Source: Foliamicus sp963666765 | GTDB lineage: Bacteria > Pseudomonadota > Gammaproteobacteria > Steroidobacterales > Foliamicaceae | Direction: 5' to 3' | Length of the DNA: 64,000 nt | NCBI GenBank assembly: GCA_963666765.1 | Contig: OY762933.1 | Location: 372,001-436,000, forward strand | In this document: one piece after another, positions 1-8,871 of the stretch | Numbering within the stretch: the stretch's first letter is position 1 | Layout of the letters: each line of letters opens with the position of its first letter | Program-made: the position numbers and the translations under genes | The notes under the pieces: generated by a model | Told to the model about the DNA's origin: nothing | The model's database searches: none | What the model saw: only the letters and a program-made list of their open reading frames with translations

Positions 1-821
1 CGGCACTCGCGCCATTGCGCCCGGCAAACGCGGCGGCGCACCCGGAAACCACGTACATGCCGCCCTCGGAAGGGCGGGTGCGATCGGAATTCTTCACCCT
101 TGATGACCCGCTGGACAAGATGACCGCCGAGTTCCGCATCTATCGCGATCTGGCCGACGAAGCGGATGTGCTGCTCTGGTATCACTTCACCATGTTCATC
201 GTCGCCGAGGGCCGGCGCGTGGAGCCCGTAGTCCGCTACGAAGGGATCGAGTTCTCACACCACAAACGCATCGACACGCACGTTTACCGCGTGCACGGCC
301 ACAACACCTCGTATCCGCGCCACCCGGTGACGGGCGAGTTCATTGAACGTGTTCACAATCCCGTAACCGGCAAGACCGTCAGGGTGGATCCAACCATCCT
401 CACCGAGGATCCGGGCATGCTGTATTCGCCTCAGGGCAAGCACCCGCTGGACCGGGAAGGCGACGACTACACGCCCACCAACACTGTATTCCGGATCGAA
501 GACGACATCGTGAAGGCGGAACAGATCCGCGTGCCGCCGGATAACTGGCTGACGCCGTTCATCGAAACGTCGCACAACTGGACGGCGCGGTCCCTATTCG
601 AGGACCTGTCGATCACACGCTTGCCCATGGGAACCGCCGGCGGCTACGTCTTTCCGTACCCCCGCTGGCTGGAGATGGGCGATATACCGGGGCACATGTT
701 CGCCATCTGGAGCGGTAAAAAGCTCGATGGCGTGCACCAGTTGCCTGCCGAGTACCACGCCCGCATCGAGCGGGACAATCCCGAGCTGCTCACCGTGGAC
801 CTGACTCCGTTCGGAGACTGA
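1..821 (+). CDS. DUF1838 family protein, 5' end missing
   Basis: The frame is already open at base 3 and stops at 819-821, so the gene begins before the window. A TTG at 15 could be called a start, but codons before it (Ala-Leu-Ala-Pro) stay open and the Ala-rich stretch up to about base 50 reads like the tail of an export signal. The remaining ~270 residues carry the features I associate with DUF1838: a FRIYRDLADEADVLLWYHF-type beginning and repeated NPVTGKTV / HPVTGEF motifs. Members are often Tat-exported and have no assigned reaction. It ends 75 bp before a convergent toxin-antitoxin pair. Confidence 0.72.
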   Translation, partial: ALAPLRPANAAAHPETTYMPPSEGRVRSEFFTLDDPLDKMTAEFRIYRDLADEADVLLWYHFTMFIVAEGRRVEPVVRYEGIEFSHHKRIDTHVYRVHGHNTSYPRHPVTGEFIERVHNPVTGKTVRVDPTILTEDPGMLYSPQGKHPLDREGDDYTPTNTVFRIEDDIVKAEQIRVPPDNWLTPFIETSHNWTARSLFEDLSITRLPMGTAGGYVFPYPRWLEMGDIPGHMFAIWSGKKLDGVHQLPAEYHARIERDNPELLTVDLTPFGD

Positions 822-895
822 GAGGATGAACTTGGCCGAGGCCCTCGGGCAGCGCCGCTCGGAGTGTCAGTGCGCACCCTGTCCGAGGCGTTCTA

Positions 896-1270
896 TCAGG
901 TCAGGTCCGTGAGATCCAGATCCAGCGCCTGCGCCAGGGCCTTCATCGTGGGCAGGGAGCCAGCCCGGCTGCCGCCCTCGATCTGCGAGAGATAGGAAGC
1001 ACTGATACTTGCCCTGCGGGCTAATTCCTTAACGCTCAATTTGCGATATTCACGCCAGACCCGAACGGCGCTTTCGCCGTCAAGAATACGGTCAGTGAAT
1101 GCCGAGGGAATCATCTCGTCCTGCCCTTTGGCAAGTCGCTCTATAGCCTTGTCATACGCGCGGATATCCGTCAGTTCTTCGGCGCTTCGAAGAAGGTGGC
1201 GGTATTCCTCCAGCGGTAGTACCGCCATCTGTTCGCCAGCCGGTGTGCTAATGATTTGCGGATCGGTCAT
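896..1270 (-). CDS. XRE-family HTH antitoxin of a RelE/ParE-type pair
   Basis: A 124-residue protein. Residues 1-60 resemble the short N-terminal part of Phd/RelB-like antitoxins (AVLPLEEYRHLL); residues about 72-120 form a helix-turn-helix of the XRE type, with recognition region ELARRASISASYLSQIEGG. It starts 12 bp downstream of the toxin gene, so the pair has the toxin-first order typical of HigBA-like systems. By family knowledge it should bind and neutralise the RelE-like protein and repress the shared promoter upstream of 1534. The exact family of the N-terminal half is uncertain. Confidence 0.8.
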   Translation of the reverse strand: MTDPQIISTPAGEQMAVLPLEEYRHLLRSAEELTDIRAYDKAIERLAKGQDEMIPSAFTDRILDGESAVRVWREYRKLSVKELARRASISASYLSQIEGGSRAGSLPTMKALAQALDLDLTDLT

Positions 1271-1282
1271 AACAGTTATCTC

Positions 1283-1534
1283 CTAGGAATAAATGCTCCC
1301 TCGCGGGCCAATATCGAGTATCCGCATTGTCTTGCCATCCAGATCGAAAATCGCCCGCCACTTTCCGATGCGTAACCGATAACCCTTGCGGCTTTTCAGC
1401 TTTTTTGCCTGGTGGGACCGGGCTCTTGGCCGCTTTGCGTAGTCGGTAATCGCAACACGAATTCGTGCTTGCTCCTTCGTTGGAATCCTCTTGAGGAAGT
1501 TGAGAGCTGACTTGCTGTAAGCAATGTCATGCAT
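1283..1534 (-). CDS. RelE/ParE-family toxin
   Basis: An 83-residue basic protein with the RelE/ParE fold signature: N-terminal YSKSALNFLKRIP helix, central KKLKSRKGYRLRIGKWRAIF strands rich in Arg/Lys, and a terminal IGPRGSIYS. RelE relatives are ribosome-dependent mRNA interferases, ParE relatives poison gyrase; the sequence alone does not say which. First gene of the two-gene unit with the HTH antitoxin at 896-1270. Going upstream on the minus strand, a TATGAT-like -10 lies about ten bases before the start, so the untranslated leader would be very short. Confidence 0.82.
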   Translation of the reverse strand: MHDIAYSKSALNFLKRIPTKEQARIRVAITDYAKRPRARSHQAKKLKSRKGYRLRIGKWRAIFDLDGKTMRILDIGPRGSIYS

Positions 1535-1607
1535 TTAGGTATCATAGCTAATAGCAATCTCAAGGGCAAGGCGGGCAGAGGAACAGGCGGGCAGAGGGCA
1601 GGGCGGG

Positions 1608-2132
1608 TCAACCGAAGTGCTCGAGGATGGTGTAGCGGGAGTGGCGGCCTCCCAGCGTCGAGTCCACCAGCACGAACTCGTTTACCGGCCAGTGCATGGG
1701 TGAGGGCGGGTCCCTGGGCGTCAGGCGGTTGACCTTGCGCGCCAGGGTCATGTGTGGAATGAAAGCCCGCCGCGCGCGCGGCAATCCCAGTTCGTGCGAG
1801 ATACTGCCGAGGTCGCGGGCGAGTTCCGCCAGTGCAGGCGGCGTTTCGTGCAGGCCCAGCCAGAGCGTCCTCGCGCGCTGCCAGTAGCCGTATTGGTCCA
1901 GCGTCAGTTCGAAGGGGTCAAGCGGGAGTGCCGCGACCCTTTCGATCAGGGGCGCAACGAGGTCGTCCGGAGTCGGACCGAGGAAGTGCAGCGTCATGTG
2001 CAGGTTCTCGGCCGGAGTGGGCTTGCCGCCCGTGCCGCGCACCTCGGCGCGGCTGGCGCGGACGATGCGGGTGCGCAGCCGATCCTCGGGCCAAAGCGCA
2101 AAGAACAGACGCCTCTTGCCGGAACGGGACAT
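1608..2132 (-). CDS. thpR: RNA 2',3'-cyclic phosphodiesterase (2H family)
   Basis: A 174-residue protein of the LigT/ThpR family, the usual length. It carries both catalytic H-x-T-x motifs, HMTLHFLG in the first half and HMTLARKV in the second, plus the conserved start FFALWPEDRLR. ThpR opens 2',3'-cyclic phosphates on RNA ends and can ligate tRNA half-molecules in vitro. Single gene, divergent from the dioxygenase at 2208; the 75-bp gap must hold both promoters. The 73-bp gap to the toxin gene contains short G-rich near-repeats (GGCGGGCAGAGG-like) and nothing else I can name. Confidence 0.9.
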   Translation of the reverse strand: MSRSGKRRLFFALWPEDRLRTRIVRASRAEVRGTGGKPTPAENLHMTLHFLGPTPDDLVAPLIERVAALPLDPFELTLDQYGYWQRARTLWLGLHETPPALAELARDLGSISHELGLPRARRAFIPHMTLARKVNRLTPRDPPSPMHWPVNEFVLVDSTLGGRHSRYTILEHFG

Positions 2133-2207
2133 TGCGCGACCATATCACCCCAGCCTTGCCGGGGCAGGTTAAAGTATGTAAAAAGCGCGGGCATTGGGGG
2201 TGTTCCT

Positions 2208-3476
2208 ATGTCATACCTTTTTACTTCACAACGCGAACTGCCGGAATTCAGGCACCTTGAAGCGGAGCCGCTGTCGGGGGCGCTGGGCGCGACGATAAGC
2301 GGCGTCAACCTGGCTGACGATCTGCCCCAGGACGTGATCGACGAAGTTTACGCAGCGCTGCTGGAGTTCAAGGTCATCTTCTTCCACGATCAGGAGATGA
2401 CCGACGAGCAGCATCTCAGGCTGGCCCGAAAGTTCGGTATGCCGCAGGGCCCGGGATCGATACCGCAGGTCGAGGGCTATCCGATGATTCGCCTGCAGCG
2501 CATGGATGAGTACCAGACCATCGGCGGCGACGTGAATTACCACACGGATGACATCTTCCGCGACTATCCGTCACGCATGTCCATTCTCCGCGGCCTGAAC
2601 ATGCCGGCCGGTGGCGGCAACACCATCTGGTGCGACATGGAGAAGGCGTACGCGAGCCTTTCGAAGCCCATGCAGAAGTTCCTGGAGGGGCTGACCGCGG
2701 AACAGACCCTGTCGAAGAACTTCGGTCAGGGCATTCTTGAGGGCGGGGGCGCCCAGGCGTACGAGGACATGATGAAGCGCAACCCGCCGGTGGTGCACCC
2801 GGTGGTCCGCAGGCACCCCGATACGGGTCGTAAATGCCTTTACGTCTGCCAGATGACCACGTCTCGTATCATGGAACTGAACCAGGACGAAAGCGATGCG
2901 CTGCTGGAGATGCTGCTGGAACACAGCTACCAGCCGGAGCACGAGTGCCGTTTCTTCTGGCGCGACAACTCGGTGGCGATCTGGGACAACCGCTGCACGC
3001 AGCACCGCGGGATCAACGATTTCTCGCCGGCGTTCCGTCTGATGCACCGCATCCCGATCATCGACGACCGCCGCCCGTCGCTGAACCCCGACGGGGAACC
3101 GCGAATGGAGTACGACAGGAACGCCGACTTCATCCGCGTGGAGGACCTGTTCGTCAACAAGCCCGAACTGACCTACCACGTCGACGGCGAGGAGCCGGCG
3201 CAGGGAAATGGCGCGGCTGCGGAATCGGGCAATGGCGCAGCGCAACCGGAAGACGAATATGCCGTGGAGATCGACTCCAGGTTCCTGAACAAGCTGAATG
3301 AGAACAGGCACGGCATGGTGTTCACGCCCGGCGCGGCTGCCCGGCTCAAGAAGATTCCCCGCATGTTTCGCGGGGCGGCGATCAGCGCGGTGATCGACGA
3401 GGCACAGAAGCTGGGAAGCACCGAAGCAAACATCGCGATACTGGATGCCGTGCAGGCAAAGCGGCGCGGCGGTTGA
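2208..3476 (+). CDS. TauD/TfdA-family dioxygenase with PCP_red-like C-terminal domain
   Basis: A 422-residue Fe(II)/2-oxoglutarate dioxygenase. I start it at ATG 2208, seven bases after a GGGGG Shine-Dalgarno run; the open frame upstream overlaps thpR antisense and is not coding. The iron ligands are visible: H112 and D114 in NYHTDDIF and H266 in TQHRGINDF, with the distal Arg in FRLMHRIP. TauD relatives oxidise small organic acids, sulfonates or aryloxyacids; the substrate is unknown here. Unusually, after about residue 340 there is a Gly/Ala/Gln-rich linker and, from residue 370 (FTPGAAARLKKIPRMFRG), a three-helix segment resembling the C-terminal PCP_red domain of protochlorophyllide reductase subunit B. 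Two MFS transporters follow and may import the substrate. Confidence 0.85.
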   Translation: MSYLFTSQRELPEFRHLEAEPLSGALGATISGVNLADDLPQDVIDEVYAALLEFKVIFFHDQEMTDEQHLRLARKFGMPQGPGSIPQVEGYPMIRLQRMDEYQTIGGDVNYHTDDIFRDYPSRMSILRGLNMPAGGGNTIWCDMEKAYASLSKPMQKFLEGLTAEQTLSKNFGQGILEGGGAQAYEDMMKRNPPVVHPVVRRHPDTGRKCLYVCQMTTSRIMELNQDESDALLEMLLEHSYQPEHECRFFWRDNSVAIWDNRCTQHRGINDFSPAFRLMHRIPIIDDRRPSLNPDGEPRMEYDRNADFIRVEDLFVNKPELTYHVDGEEPAQGNGAAAESGNGAAQPEDEYAVEIDSRFLNKLNENRHGMVFTPGAAARLKKIPRMFRGAAISAVIDEAQKLGSTEANIAILDAVQAKRRGG

Positions 3477-3501
3477 TTCAGGCGAGCGGCTGCGTGAGCC
3501 C

Positions 3502-3533
3502 GGGAGCGAGGGCGTCTCACCCTCTTTCCCGGG
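3502..3533. repeat. REP-like GC-rich stem-loop, copy 1
   Basis: The gap between dioxygenase and first transporter holds GGGAGCGAGGGCGTCTCACC followed by CTC, flanked by a CCCGGG...CCCGGG inverted pair. The same core (GAGGGCG-TCC-CGCCCTC) recurs at 22963 and, degenerate, at 56603. It may serve as an extragenic palindrome or transcription attenuator between the genes. Confidence 0.5.
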
Positions 3534-3543
3534 TGCGTAGCTC

Positions 3544-4857
3544 ATGAGCGAGACGAGAAAGTTCGGTCCGATCGTCCTTGCGGAGGGCTACACGCGGCTG
3601 AACGCGTTCGGCGTGCTGCTTGGGGGATTCTCGATCATCCCCCTGCTCGCCTTCATGGGCCTGATCATGCCGACTCTTCTCAAGGAGGTATTTCAGATTG
3701 ACCCTGCTTTTCACGGACGTATGACGGGTAATCTGGGGGTGCTGCAGGAAGTAATAGTGATTGCGCTGATGGGGGTGGTCGGGGCTGCGTCCGACAATTT
3801 CGGCCGGCGCGTGATCATGGTAGCGGGCCTTTGCCTGGTGGGCCTCGGTCTTCTGCTTTACCCGCTTGCCGAGAACGAACTGCAGATTTACGGGTACCGG
3901 GCGATATTCGCGCTCGGAGCCGCGACGGCTCCCATCATGTATGGGACTTCCATGCAGGACACGCCGGCGAACCGTTCCCGCGGCCAGTTTATCGGGTTCG
4001 GCAGTATTGCCACGGGCGGGGGTGTCATAGTGATGGGTCTGACGATTGCGAGGCTGCCCGAATACCTGGTCGCGCGCGGTTTGACTCCCGAAGACGCCGG
4101 CATCTACACCTGCTGGTGCATGGTCGCTTTTGCTGCCGTCGTGGCGCTGATGGTGCGTCTGACCTGGCGCGCCGGCCGCGTGGTAGCGGGGGAACCGCGC
4201 AAGCCCGTCTGGAAAAACGTGGGGCAGGGGTTCTCCGAAGCCGTCCGGAATCCGCGGATGACCCTCGCCTACCTGACTTCGTTCGCTTCCAGGGGCGACC
4301 TGGTCGTGATCCTGACTTTCCTGTCGCTTTGGGTGGTTCAGGACGGCTGGGACGCAGGCCTGTCCACCGGCGAGGGCACGAGAAGGGCCGGCATCATGAT
4401 TGCAGCGATTAATGGCATCGGGCTTCTCGTGGCTGTATTTATCGGCCGGTTTGTCGATCGCGTCAACCGCGTTCTTGCGGTGTGTATTGCGTTTGCGGTT
4501 GCCGGCGCCGCATATCTGGGCATGGCGATGGTAGCCGACCCGTACCGGAACATTGCGCTGGTCGCTTGCGTATTTGTGGGTATAGGCGAGATTTCCGTAA
4601 TCATCACCGGCAACGCCCTGCTGGGCCAGGAGGCGCCCAAGGCGCGACGTGGCGCCGTGGTCGGCGTGTTCGGTCTTATCGGGGCTGTATCCATCCTTTG
4701 CACAAACTATTTCGGCGGCATCATCTTTGACAAGATCAGCCGCGTGGCGCCGTTCGTTATGATGGGCATCGTGAATCTCATCGTGGCCCTGGTTGCACTC
4801 TTCGTGCTGATCCGCGCACCGGGGATGTCGGCCCGGGAAGTCCGCACCTCGACCTGA
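3544..4857 (+). CDS. MFS transporter (first of a tandem pair)
   Basis: A 437-residue integral membrane protein with about 12 hydrophobic segments and the major facilitator motif between helices 2 and 3 (GAASDNFGRRVIMV, the G-x3-D-x2-G-R-R signature). A cytoplasmic loop follows helix 6 (residues about 205-235). It is clearly paralogous to the next gene, only 10 bp downstream: both share ASDNFGRRVIM, YLTSFASRGDLV/YMTSFASRGDLV and RRGAVVGVFGL. The pair likely arose by tandem duplication and is cotranscribed. Substrate unknown; the adjacent 2OG dioxygenase suggests a small organic acid or aromatic compound, which is inference only. Confidence 0.85.
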   Translation: MSETRKFGPIVLAEGYTRLNAFGVLLGGFSIIPLLAFMGLIMPTLLKEVFQIDPAFHGRMTGNLGVLQEVIVIALMGVVGAASDNFGRRVIMVAGLCLVGLGLLLYPLAENELQIYGYRAIFALGAATAPIMYGTSMQDTPANRSRGQFIGFGSIATGGGVIVMGLTIARLPEYLVARGLTPEDAGIYTCWCMVAFAAVVALMVRLTWRAGRVVAGEPRKPVWKNVGQGFSEAVRNPRMTLAYLTSFASRGDLVVILTFLSLWVVQDGWDAGLSTGEGTRRAGIMIAAINGIGLLVAVFIGRFVDRVNRVLAVCIAFAVAGAAYLGMAMVADPYRNIALVACVFVGIGEISVIITGNALLGQEAPKARRGAVVGVFGLIGAVSILCTNYFGGIIFDKISRVAPFVMMGIVNLIVALVALFVLIRAPGMSAREVRTST

Positions 4858-4866
4858 TCGCGCGCC

Positions 4867-6186
4867 GTGAATGAAATGAGCGAACCCCGGCGAATCGGCC
4901 CGCTGACCCTGACGGTCGGCTACACCTGGCTGAACGCGGGCGGCGTCATGTTTGCCGGGCTCACCGTCATACCGCTACTGGGCTTCATCGGTTTTATCCA
5001 GCCGTATCTCCTGACGGAAGTCTTTGGGATCACGGAAAACCAGGGGCAACTGACGGGGCAACTGGCGTCCATGCAGGAGATCGTGGTCCTGCTGCTGATG
5101 GGCATTGTGGGTGCGGCTTCGGACAATTTCGGCCGACGCGTGATCATGGTCATCGGCCTGGGCTTTGTGGCGCTGGGCCTGCTGATCTACCCGCTGGCCC
5201 AGAGTGAATTCCAGATTTTCGCCTACCGCGCAGTGTTCGCCATAGGCGCCGCGATTGCCCCGGTAATGTACGGGGCGTCGCTGCAGGACCTCCCCGCCAA
5301 CCGTTCGCGCGGATTGCTTCTGGGCATCGGCAGCATTTGCACCGCTGTGGGCATGGCGGTGATGTCGCGGAATATCGGCAATCTGCCCGGTTACCTGCAG
5401 GAATTCGGAATCAGCCCGGCGGATGCGGGTATCTACACATGCTGGCTGATGTTCGGGTTTGCGCTGCTCGTCGCGCTGGTGATCCGCCTTGCCTGGCGTT
5501 CGGGACGGGTTGCGCAGAACAAGCCGCGCGCGCCCCTCTGGAAAAACGTCGGCAAGGGGTTTTCCGAGGCCTCAAGAAACCCCCGGATCGCCCTGGCCTA
5601 CATGACATCCTTCGCTTCCAGGGGCGACCTCGTGGCCGTGGGCATATTCCTTCCGCTGTGGGTGGTCCAGCACAGCAATGACGTGGGGCTGACCAGCGCC
5701 CAGGGTATGCAAAGAGCGGGCATCATGTTCGCGCTGGTGTTCGGCACCAGCGTTTTGTGGTCTCCCATCATGGGATTCATCGCCGACCGCCTGAATCGGG
5801 TGGTTACCGTGTGCATCGGTTTCAGCATGGCCGGAGTTGCCTATTTTTCCATGTACCTGGCCAAGGACCCCTTTGTTACTGCGGCTCTGTTGGCCAGTGT
5901 TGCCGTGGGCATCGGTGAGATTGCCGCGCTGTTATCCGGCGGCGCCCTGCTGGGGCAGGAAGCGCCCAGGGAGCGGCGGGGCGCGGTGGTGGGCGTGTTC
6001 GGACTCGTGGGGGCGTTTTCGATTCTGTGCACGAGCTTCATTGGCGGAATCGTGTTCGACAAGATCGGCAGGGGCGCGCCGTTTGCGATGATGGGCGTCA
6101 TCAATTTCCTCGTGGTGCTGGTTGCGCTGTTCGTGCTGGTGCGGGCGCCGGGCATGTCCGCGAAGGAAGTCCGCGCCTCGACTTAG
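4867..6186 (+). CDS. MFS transporter (second of a tandem pair)
   Basis: A 439-residue major facilitator, paralogue of the gene at 3544, with the same GAASDNFGRRVIMV loop motif and the same end (RAPGMSAKEVRAST). The annotated start is GTG 4867; an in-frame ATG at 4876 is an alternative. Its TAG stop at 6184-6186 is in frame with the sugar-nucleotide epimerase that follows, which has no ATG, GTG or TTG before its nucleotide-binding motif. The two genes are therefore separated only by this one stop codon, which is odd. Confidence 0.85.
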   Translation: MNEMSEPRRIGPLTLTVGYTWLNAGGVMFAGLTVIPLLGFIGFIQPYLLTEVFGITENQGQLTGQLASMQEIVVLLLMGIVGAASDNFGRRVIMVIGLGFVALGLLIYPLAQSEFQIFAYRAVFAIGAAIAPVMYGASLQDLPANRSRGLLLGIGSICTAVGMAVMSRNIGNLPGYLQEFGISPADAGIYTCWLMFGFALLVALVIRLAWRSGRVAQNKPRAPLWKNVGKGFSEASRNPRIALAYMTSFASRGDLVAVGIFLPLWVVQHSNDVGLTSAQGMQRAGIMFALVFGTSVLWSPIMGFIADRLNRVVTVCIGFSMAGVAYFSMYLAKDPFVTAALLASVAVGIGEIAALLSGGALLGQEAPRERRGAVVGVFGLVGAFSILCTSFIGGIVFDKIGRGAPFAMMGVINFLVVLVALFVLVRAPGMSAKEVRAST

Positions 6187-6198
6187 CGAGCCCGCGCG

Positions 6199-7167
6199 AT
6201 TTCGCCGATCCTGATAACGGGGGCCGCCGGCTTCATCGGCCACGCGGTCGCCCGTGCGCTGCTGGCCAATGGCGGGGACGTTGTCGGGCTGGACAACCTG
6301 AATGCGTACTATGATCCGGCGCTGAAGCACGCCCGACTTGCCCGGTTGCGGCAGCATGACGGTTTTTTGTTTCACAGGCTGGACCTGACGGACCAGCATG
6401 GGATGCAAACCTTGTTCGCGAAGCACCGTTTCCGGCAGGTCGTGCATCTGGCGGCGCAGGCCGGCGTGCGCTATTCGATTGATGCGCCGCAGCAATACAT
6501 ATCCAGCAACATCGCCGGCTTTTCAACGCTGCTGGAGTGCTGCGTCCGGAACGGCGTGCGGCATCTGCTCTATGCCTCGTCCTCGTCGGTGTATGGCGAC
6601 ACGGAAAAGACGCCCTTTTCCGAGGAAGACGCTGCCGACCGACCCAGGAGCCTGTATGCGGCCACCAAGCGCGCGGGCGAGCTGCTGGCCTATGCCTATG
6701 CCCGTATACATGGGCTGCCCAGCACAGGCATTCGCTACTTCACGGTGTACGGTCCCTGGGGACGCCCGGACATGGCGGCGATGACGTTTGCCGGGGATTT
6801 GCGGGCGGGACGACCGCTTAAGGTATTCGGAGACGGGCGCCAGAGACGTGCGTTCACGTATATCGACGATGCCGTTGAGGGAACGCTGGCCATACTTGAG
6901 CGCGGAGCGCCTGCCCGTCAGCCTGCGGCGGCGGTCTACAACCTGGGTTCCGATCAGGATGTGGAACTGCTGGAATTCATCCGGGTTCTCGCCGGGGAAA
7001 TGCGCTGCGAGTACGAGATCGAGTTTCATCCGGAGCCGCCCGGCGAGATGCGGGCGACGCTGCCGGAAATGTCCGCCATGCGCCGGGACTTCGGATTCGA
7101 GCCTGGAACGGAGCTGAGGCGGGGCTTGCGCGAGTTCGCACGCTGGTTCCGGGAGTATTGCGGATAA
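6199..7167 (+). CDS. NAD-dependent epimerase/dehydratase, UDP-glucuronate 4-epimerase-like, non-canonical start
   Basis: A short-chain dehydrogenase-type epimerase of about 322 residues. The Rossmann motif ITGAAGFIGHAVA is encoded at about 6214-6252, and the catalytic triad pieces YASSSSVYG and YAATKRAGE follow; NLNAYYDPALKHARL is typical of UDP-glucuronate 4-epimerases. The first ATG/GTG/TTG in frame is TTG 6346, which would delete the NAD site. I therefore place the start at ATT 6199, whose Ile-Ser-Pro-Ile-Leu-Ile-Thr-Gly reads exactly like a normal Met-Ser-Pro start. Alternatives are CTG 6211, readthrough of the transporter's TAG, or a sequence error. No clear ribosome site precedes 6199. 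Likely makes a uronic acid precursor for surface polysaccharide. Confidence 0.72.
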   Translation: MSPILITGAAGFIGHAVARALLANGGDVVGLDNLNAYYDPALKHARLARLRQHDGFLFHRLDLTDQHGMQTLFAKHRFRQVVHLAAQAGVRYSIDAPQQYISSNIAGFSTLLECCVRNGVRHLLYASSSSVYGDTEKTPFSEEDAADRPRSLYAATKRAGELLAYAYARIHGLPSTGIRYFTVYGPWGRPDMAAMTFAGDLRAGRPLKVFGDGRQRRAFTYIDDAVEGTLAILERGAPARQPAAAVYNLGSDQDVELLEFIRVLAGEMRCEYEIEFHPEPPGEMRATLPEMSAMRRDFGFEPGTELRRGLREFARWFREYCG

Positions 7168-7185
7168 GTTCCGCGGTTCGGGCTG

Positions 7186-8868
7186 CTAGGGTCGCAGCGC
7201 CGGAAGCTGGGCCCAGTTTGCGGGATCGGCACTCGCGGTGCAGGCGCCGCTTGAGTCGCGCGATGACAACAGCACCCATTCGCGGCGATGGGCGTGTCCC
7301 AGGCGCAACCCGCTCTCCGGCCTGAAGCACGGCTGTCGGTGTTCGGACGGCGCCAGCAGCCGGCGCTCTCCGTCCATCGCCAGCCACGCGGCCGCCTGTT
7401 CCATTTCTGCCTGTCCGGAAAGCCCGCCGGCCTGGAAATGCACGACCGGCCGGTCAAGATGCAGTACCTGCTGGGCGCGCCAGTGAGCCAGCCCCAACGA
7501 GGCGCCGGTGGGCATGGCGTTCAGGGCGCGGGCCGCGATGGGGCCTCCCGAGCGGGCGTCATTGATCTGGGGTTGCAGCGCCCAGCCCCAGACTTGCCAA
7601 CCGAGAAGCATGAACGCCGCGAACATTACCGCAGAGCGGCTCGACGGCACAGCCAGCACGAGCACGGCGCCGGTCAGCGCCGCGAAGAACAGGGTCCAGA
7701 TCGGTGCGGCCCCGGTCTCGTACCTTGCCGACAGCTCGGCCAGCCGTTCCACATCCACGAACAGCAGCCAGGCGGAGCCGGCAGCCAGGACCAGCGACAG
7801 CAGCAGCGCCGCGGTGCGCAGGACGCGCCCGCAGGACAGGCGGTTCGCGAGCTCGGCGAGGTGTGGCGCCGACAGCAGCGCCAGTGCGGGCGCCGCCGGC
7901 AGCAGGTAGACGCCGCGCTTGGCGGAACTGACCGAAAAGAACATAAGGACCAGCGCGATCCAGCCCCCAAGCAGGACGACGCTCGCGTCATGGTCGCGCC
8001 AGCGGCGCGCCCAGCGCACGGCAAGCCAGGGCGACAGGAGAACGAGCGGAAACCAGGCCCATGGAATGACTTCCACGAAGAAGTACCAGAACGGCTGGAA
8101 GTGGTGCCAGGGGTCGGCGTAGCGTGTAATGGTCTGACGAAACAGCAGGTTGTCGAGGTAACCGGCGATTTCAGGATCGCCCTGGGCCTTGAGCATCAGG
8201 GGGACCAGCCAGAGCGCAAGGGGCGCGAAAAACGCCACCGGCCCCGGCAGCCAGCGCCTGCCGCCTCCAGTCCGCGGCAAGCTCCAGCCGGCCCAGTGCA
8301 ATCCGGCCCACGGCAGGAGCACAAGCAGCGGCAGAAAGCCCACGCCCTTGGTCATCACACCCACCCCCGCGGCAAGGCAGCCGAGGTAAAACCAGCGCCA
8401 GTCCGGCCCCTTCAGGAGGTGGCGGAGCAGCCCGTAGAGGCTCAGCGTGGTGAAGAAACACAGGACCGCGTCGATCTGCGCGCTGCGGGCCTGCATCGCG
8501 AACTGCAAACAGGCCAGCAGCCCCAGGGCCGCCCACCAGCCCGTCTCGCGCGACCACAGCCTCCGGGCCAGGTCCCAGACGAGCGCAAGACTGCCAATGC
8601 CGGCCATCAGCGACGGCAGCTGGAACCCGGGGCGGAGGCCGGCCAGCCATTGGGCGGCGGCCAGCAGCCAGAAATAGACCGGCGGCTTTTCCGCGTAGAT
8701 CACGCCGCCGAGCCGGGTCACCGACCAGTCGCCCGATTCGAGCATTTCCGCTGCGATCAGCGCGTAGCGGGGCTCGTCGGGCGCCCAGGGATCGCGCAGG
8801 CCCAGGCCCGCGGCGATCATCATCAGGGCGGCCGCAGCGAGCCAGATTTCGCCTTTCCTGATTTCCAA
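7186..8868 (-). CDS. Glycosyltransferase family 39, ArnT-like membrane enzyme
   Basis: A 560-residue protein with many transmembrane helices and the catalytic first-loop motif RDPWAPDEPRYALIAAEM, the Asp-Glu pair typical of ArnT/PMT (GT-C) enzymes that transfer a sugar from a polyprenyl-phosphate donor on the periplasmic side. The C-terminal 120 residues are a soluble periplasmic part. It is the last gene of a three-gene minus-strand operon: GT2 polyprenyl-phosphate glycosyltransferase, LABN-domain protein, GT39 (4-bp gap). This parallels the lipid A sugar-modification logic of arnC/arnT, but the sugar and acceptor cannot be read from sequence. Confidence 0.85.
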   Translation of the reverse strand: MEIRKGEIWLAAAALMMIAAGLGLRDPWAPDEPRYALIAAEMLESGDWSVTRLGGVIYAEKPPVYFWLLAAAQWLAGLRPGFQLPSLMAGIGSLALVWDLARRLWSRETGWWAALGLLACLQFAMQARSAQIDAVLCFFTTLSLYGLLRHLLKGPDWRWFYLGCLAAGVGVMTKGVGFLPLLVLLPWAGLHWAGWSLPRTGGGRRWLPGPVAFFAPLALWLVPLMLKAQGDPEIAGYLDNLLFRQTITRYADPWHHFQPFWYFFVEVIPWAWFPLVLLSPWLAVRWARRWRDHDASVVLLGGWIALVLMFFSVSSAKRGVYLLPAAPALALLSAPHLAELANRLSCGRVLRTAALLLSLVLAAGSAWLLFVDVERLAELSARYETGAAPIWTLFFAALTGAVLVLAVPSSRSAVMFAAFMLLGWQVWGWALQPQINDARSGGPIAARALNAMPTGASLGLAHWRAQQVLHLDRPVVHFQAGGLSGQAEMEQAAAWLAMDGERRLLAPSEHRQPCFRPESGLRLGHAHRREWVLLSSRDSSGACTASADPANWAQLPALRP

Positions 8869-8871
8869 ACG

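Noticed and set aside
2571..3545. Minus-strand frame of 324 codons opposite the dioxygenase
   Set aside because: Antisense shadow; no motifs, while the plus-strand gene is unmistakable.
6184..6186. TAG as selenocysteine/pyrrolysine recoding
   Set aside because: Selenocysteine uses TGA, and there is no sign of pyrrolysine genes; a rare ATT start is simpler.
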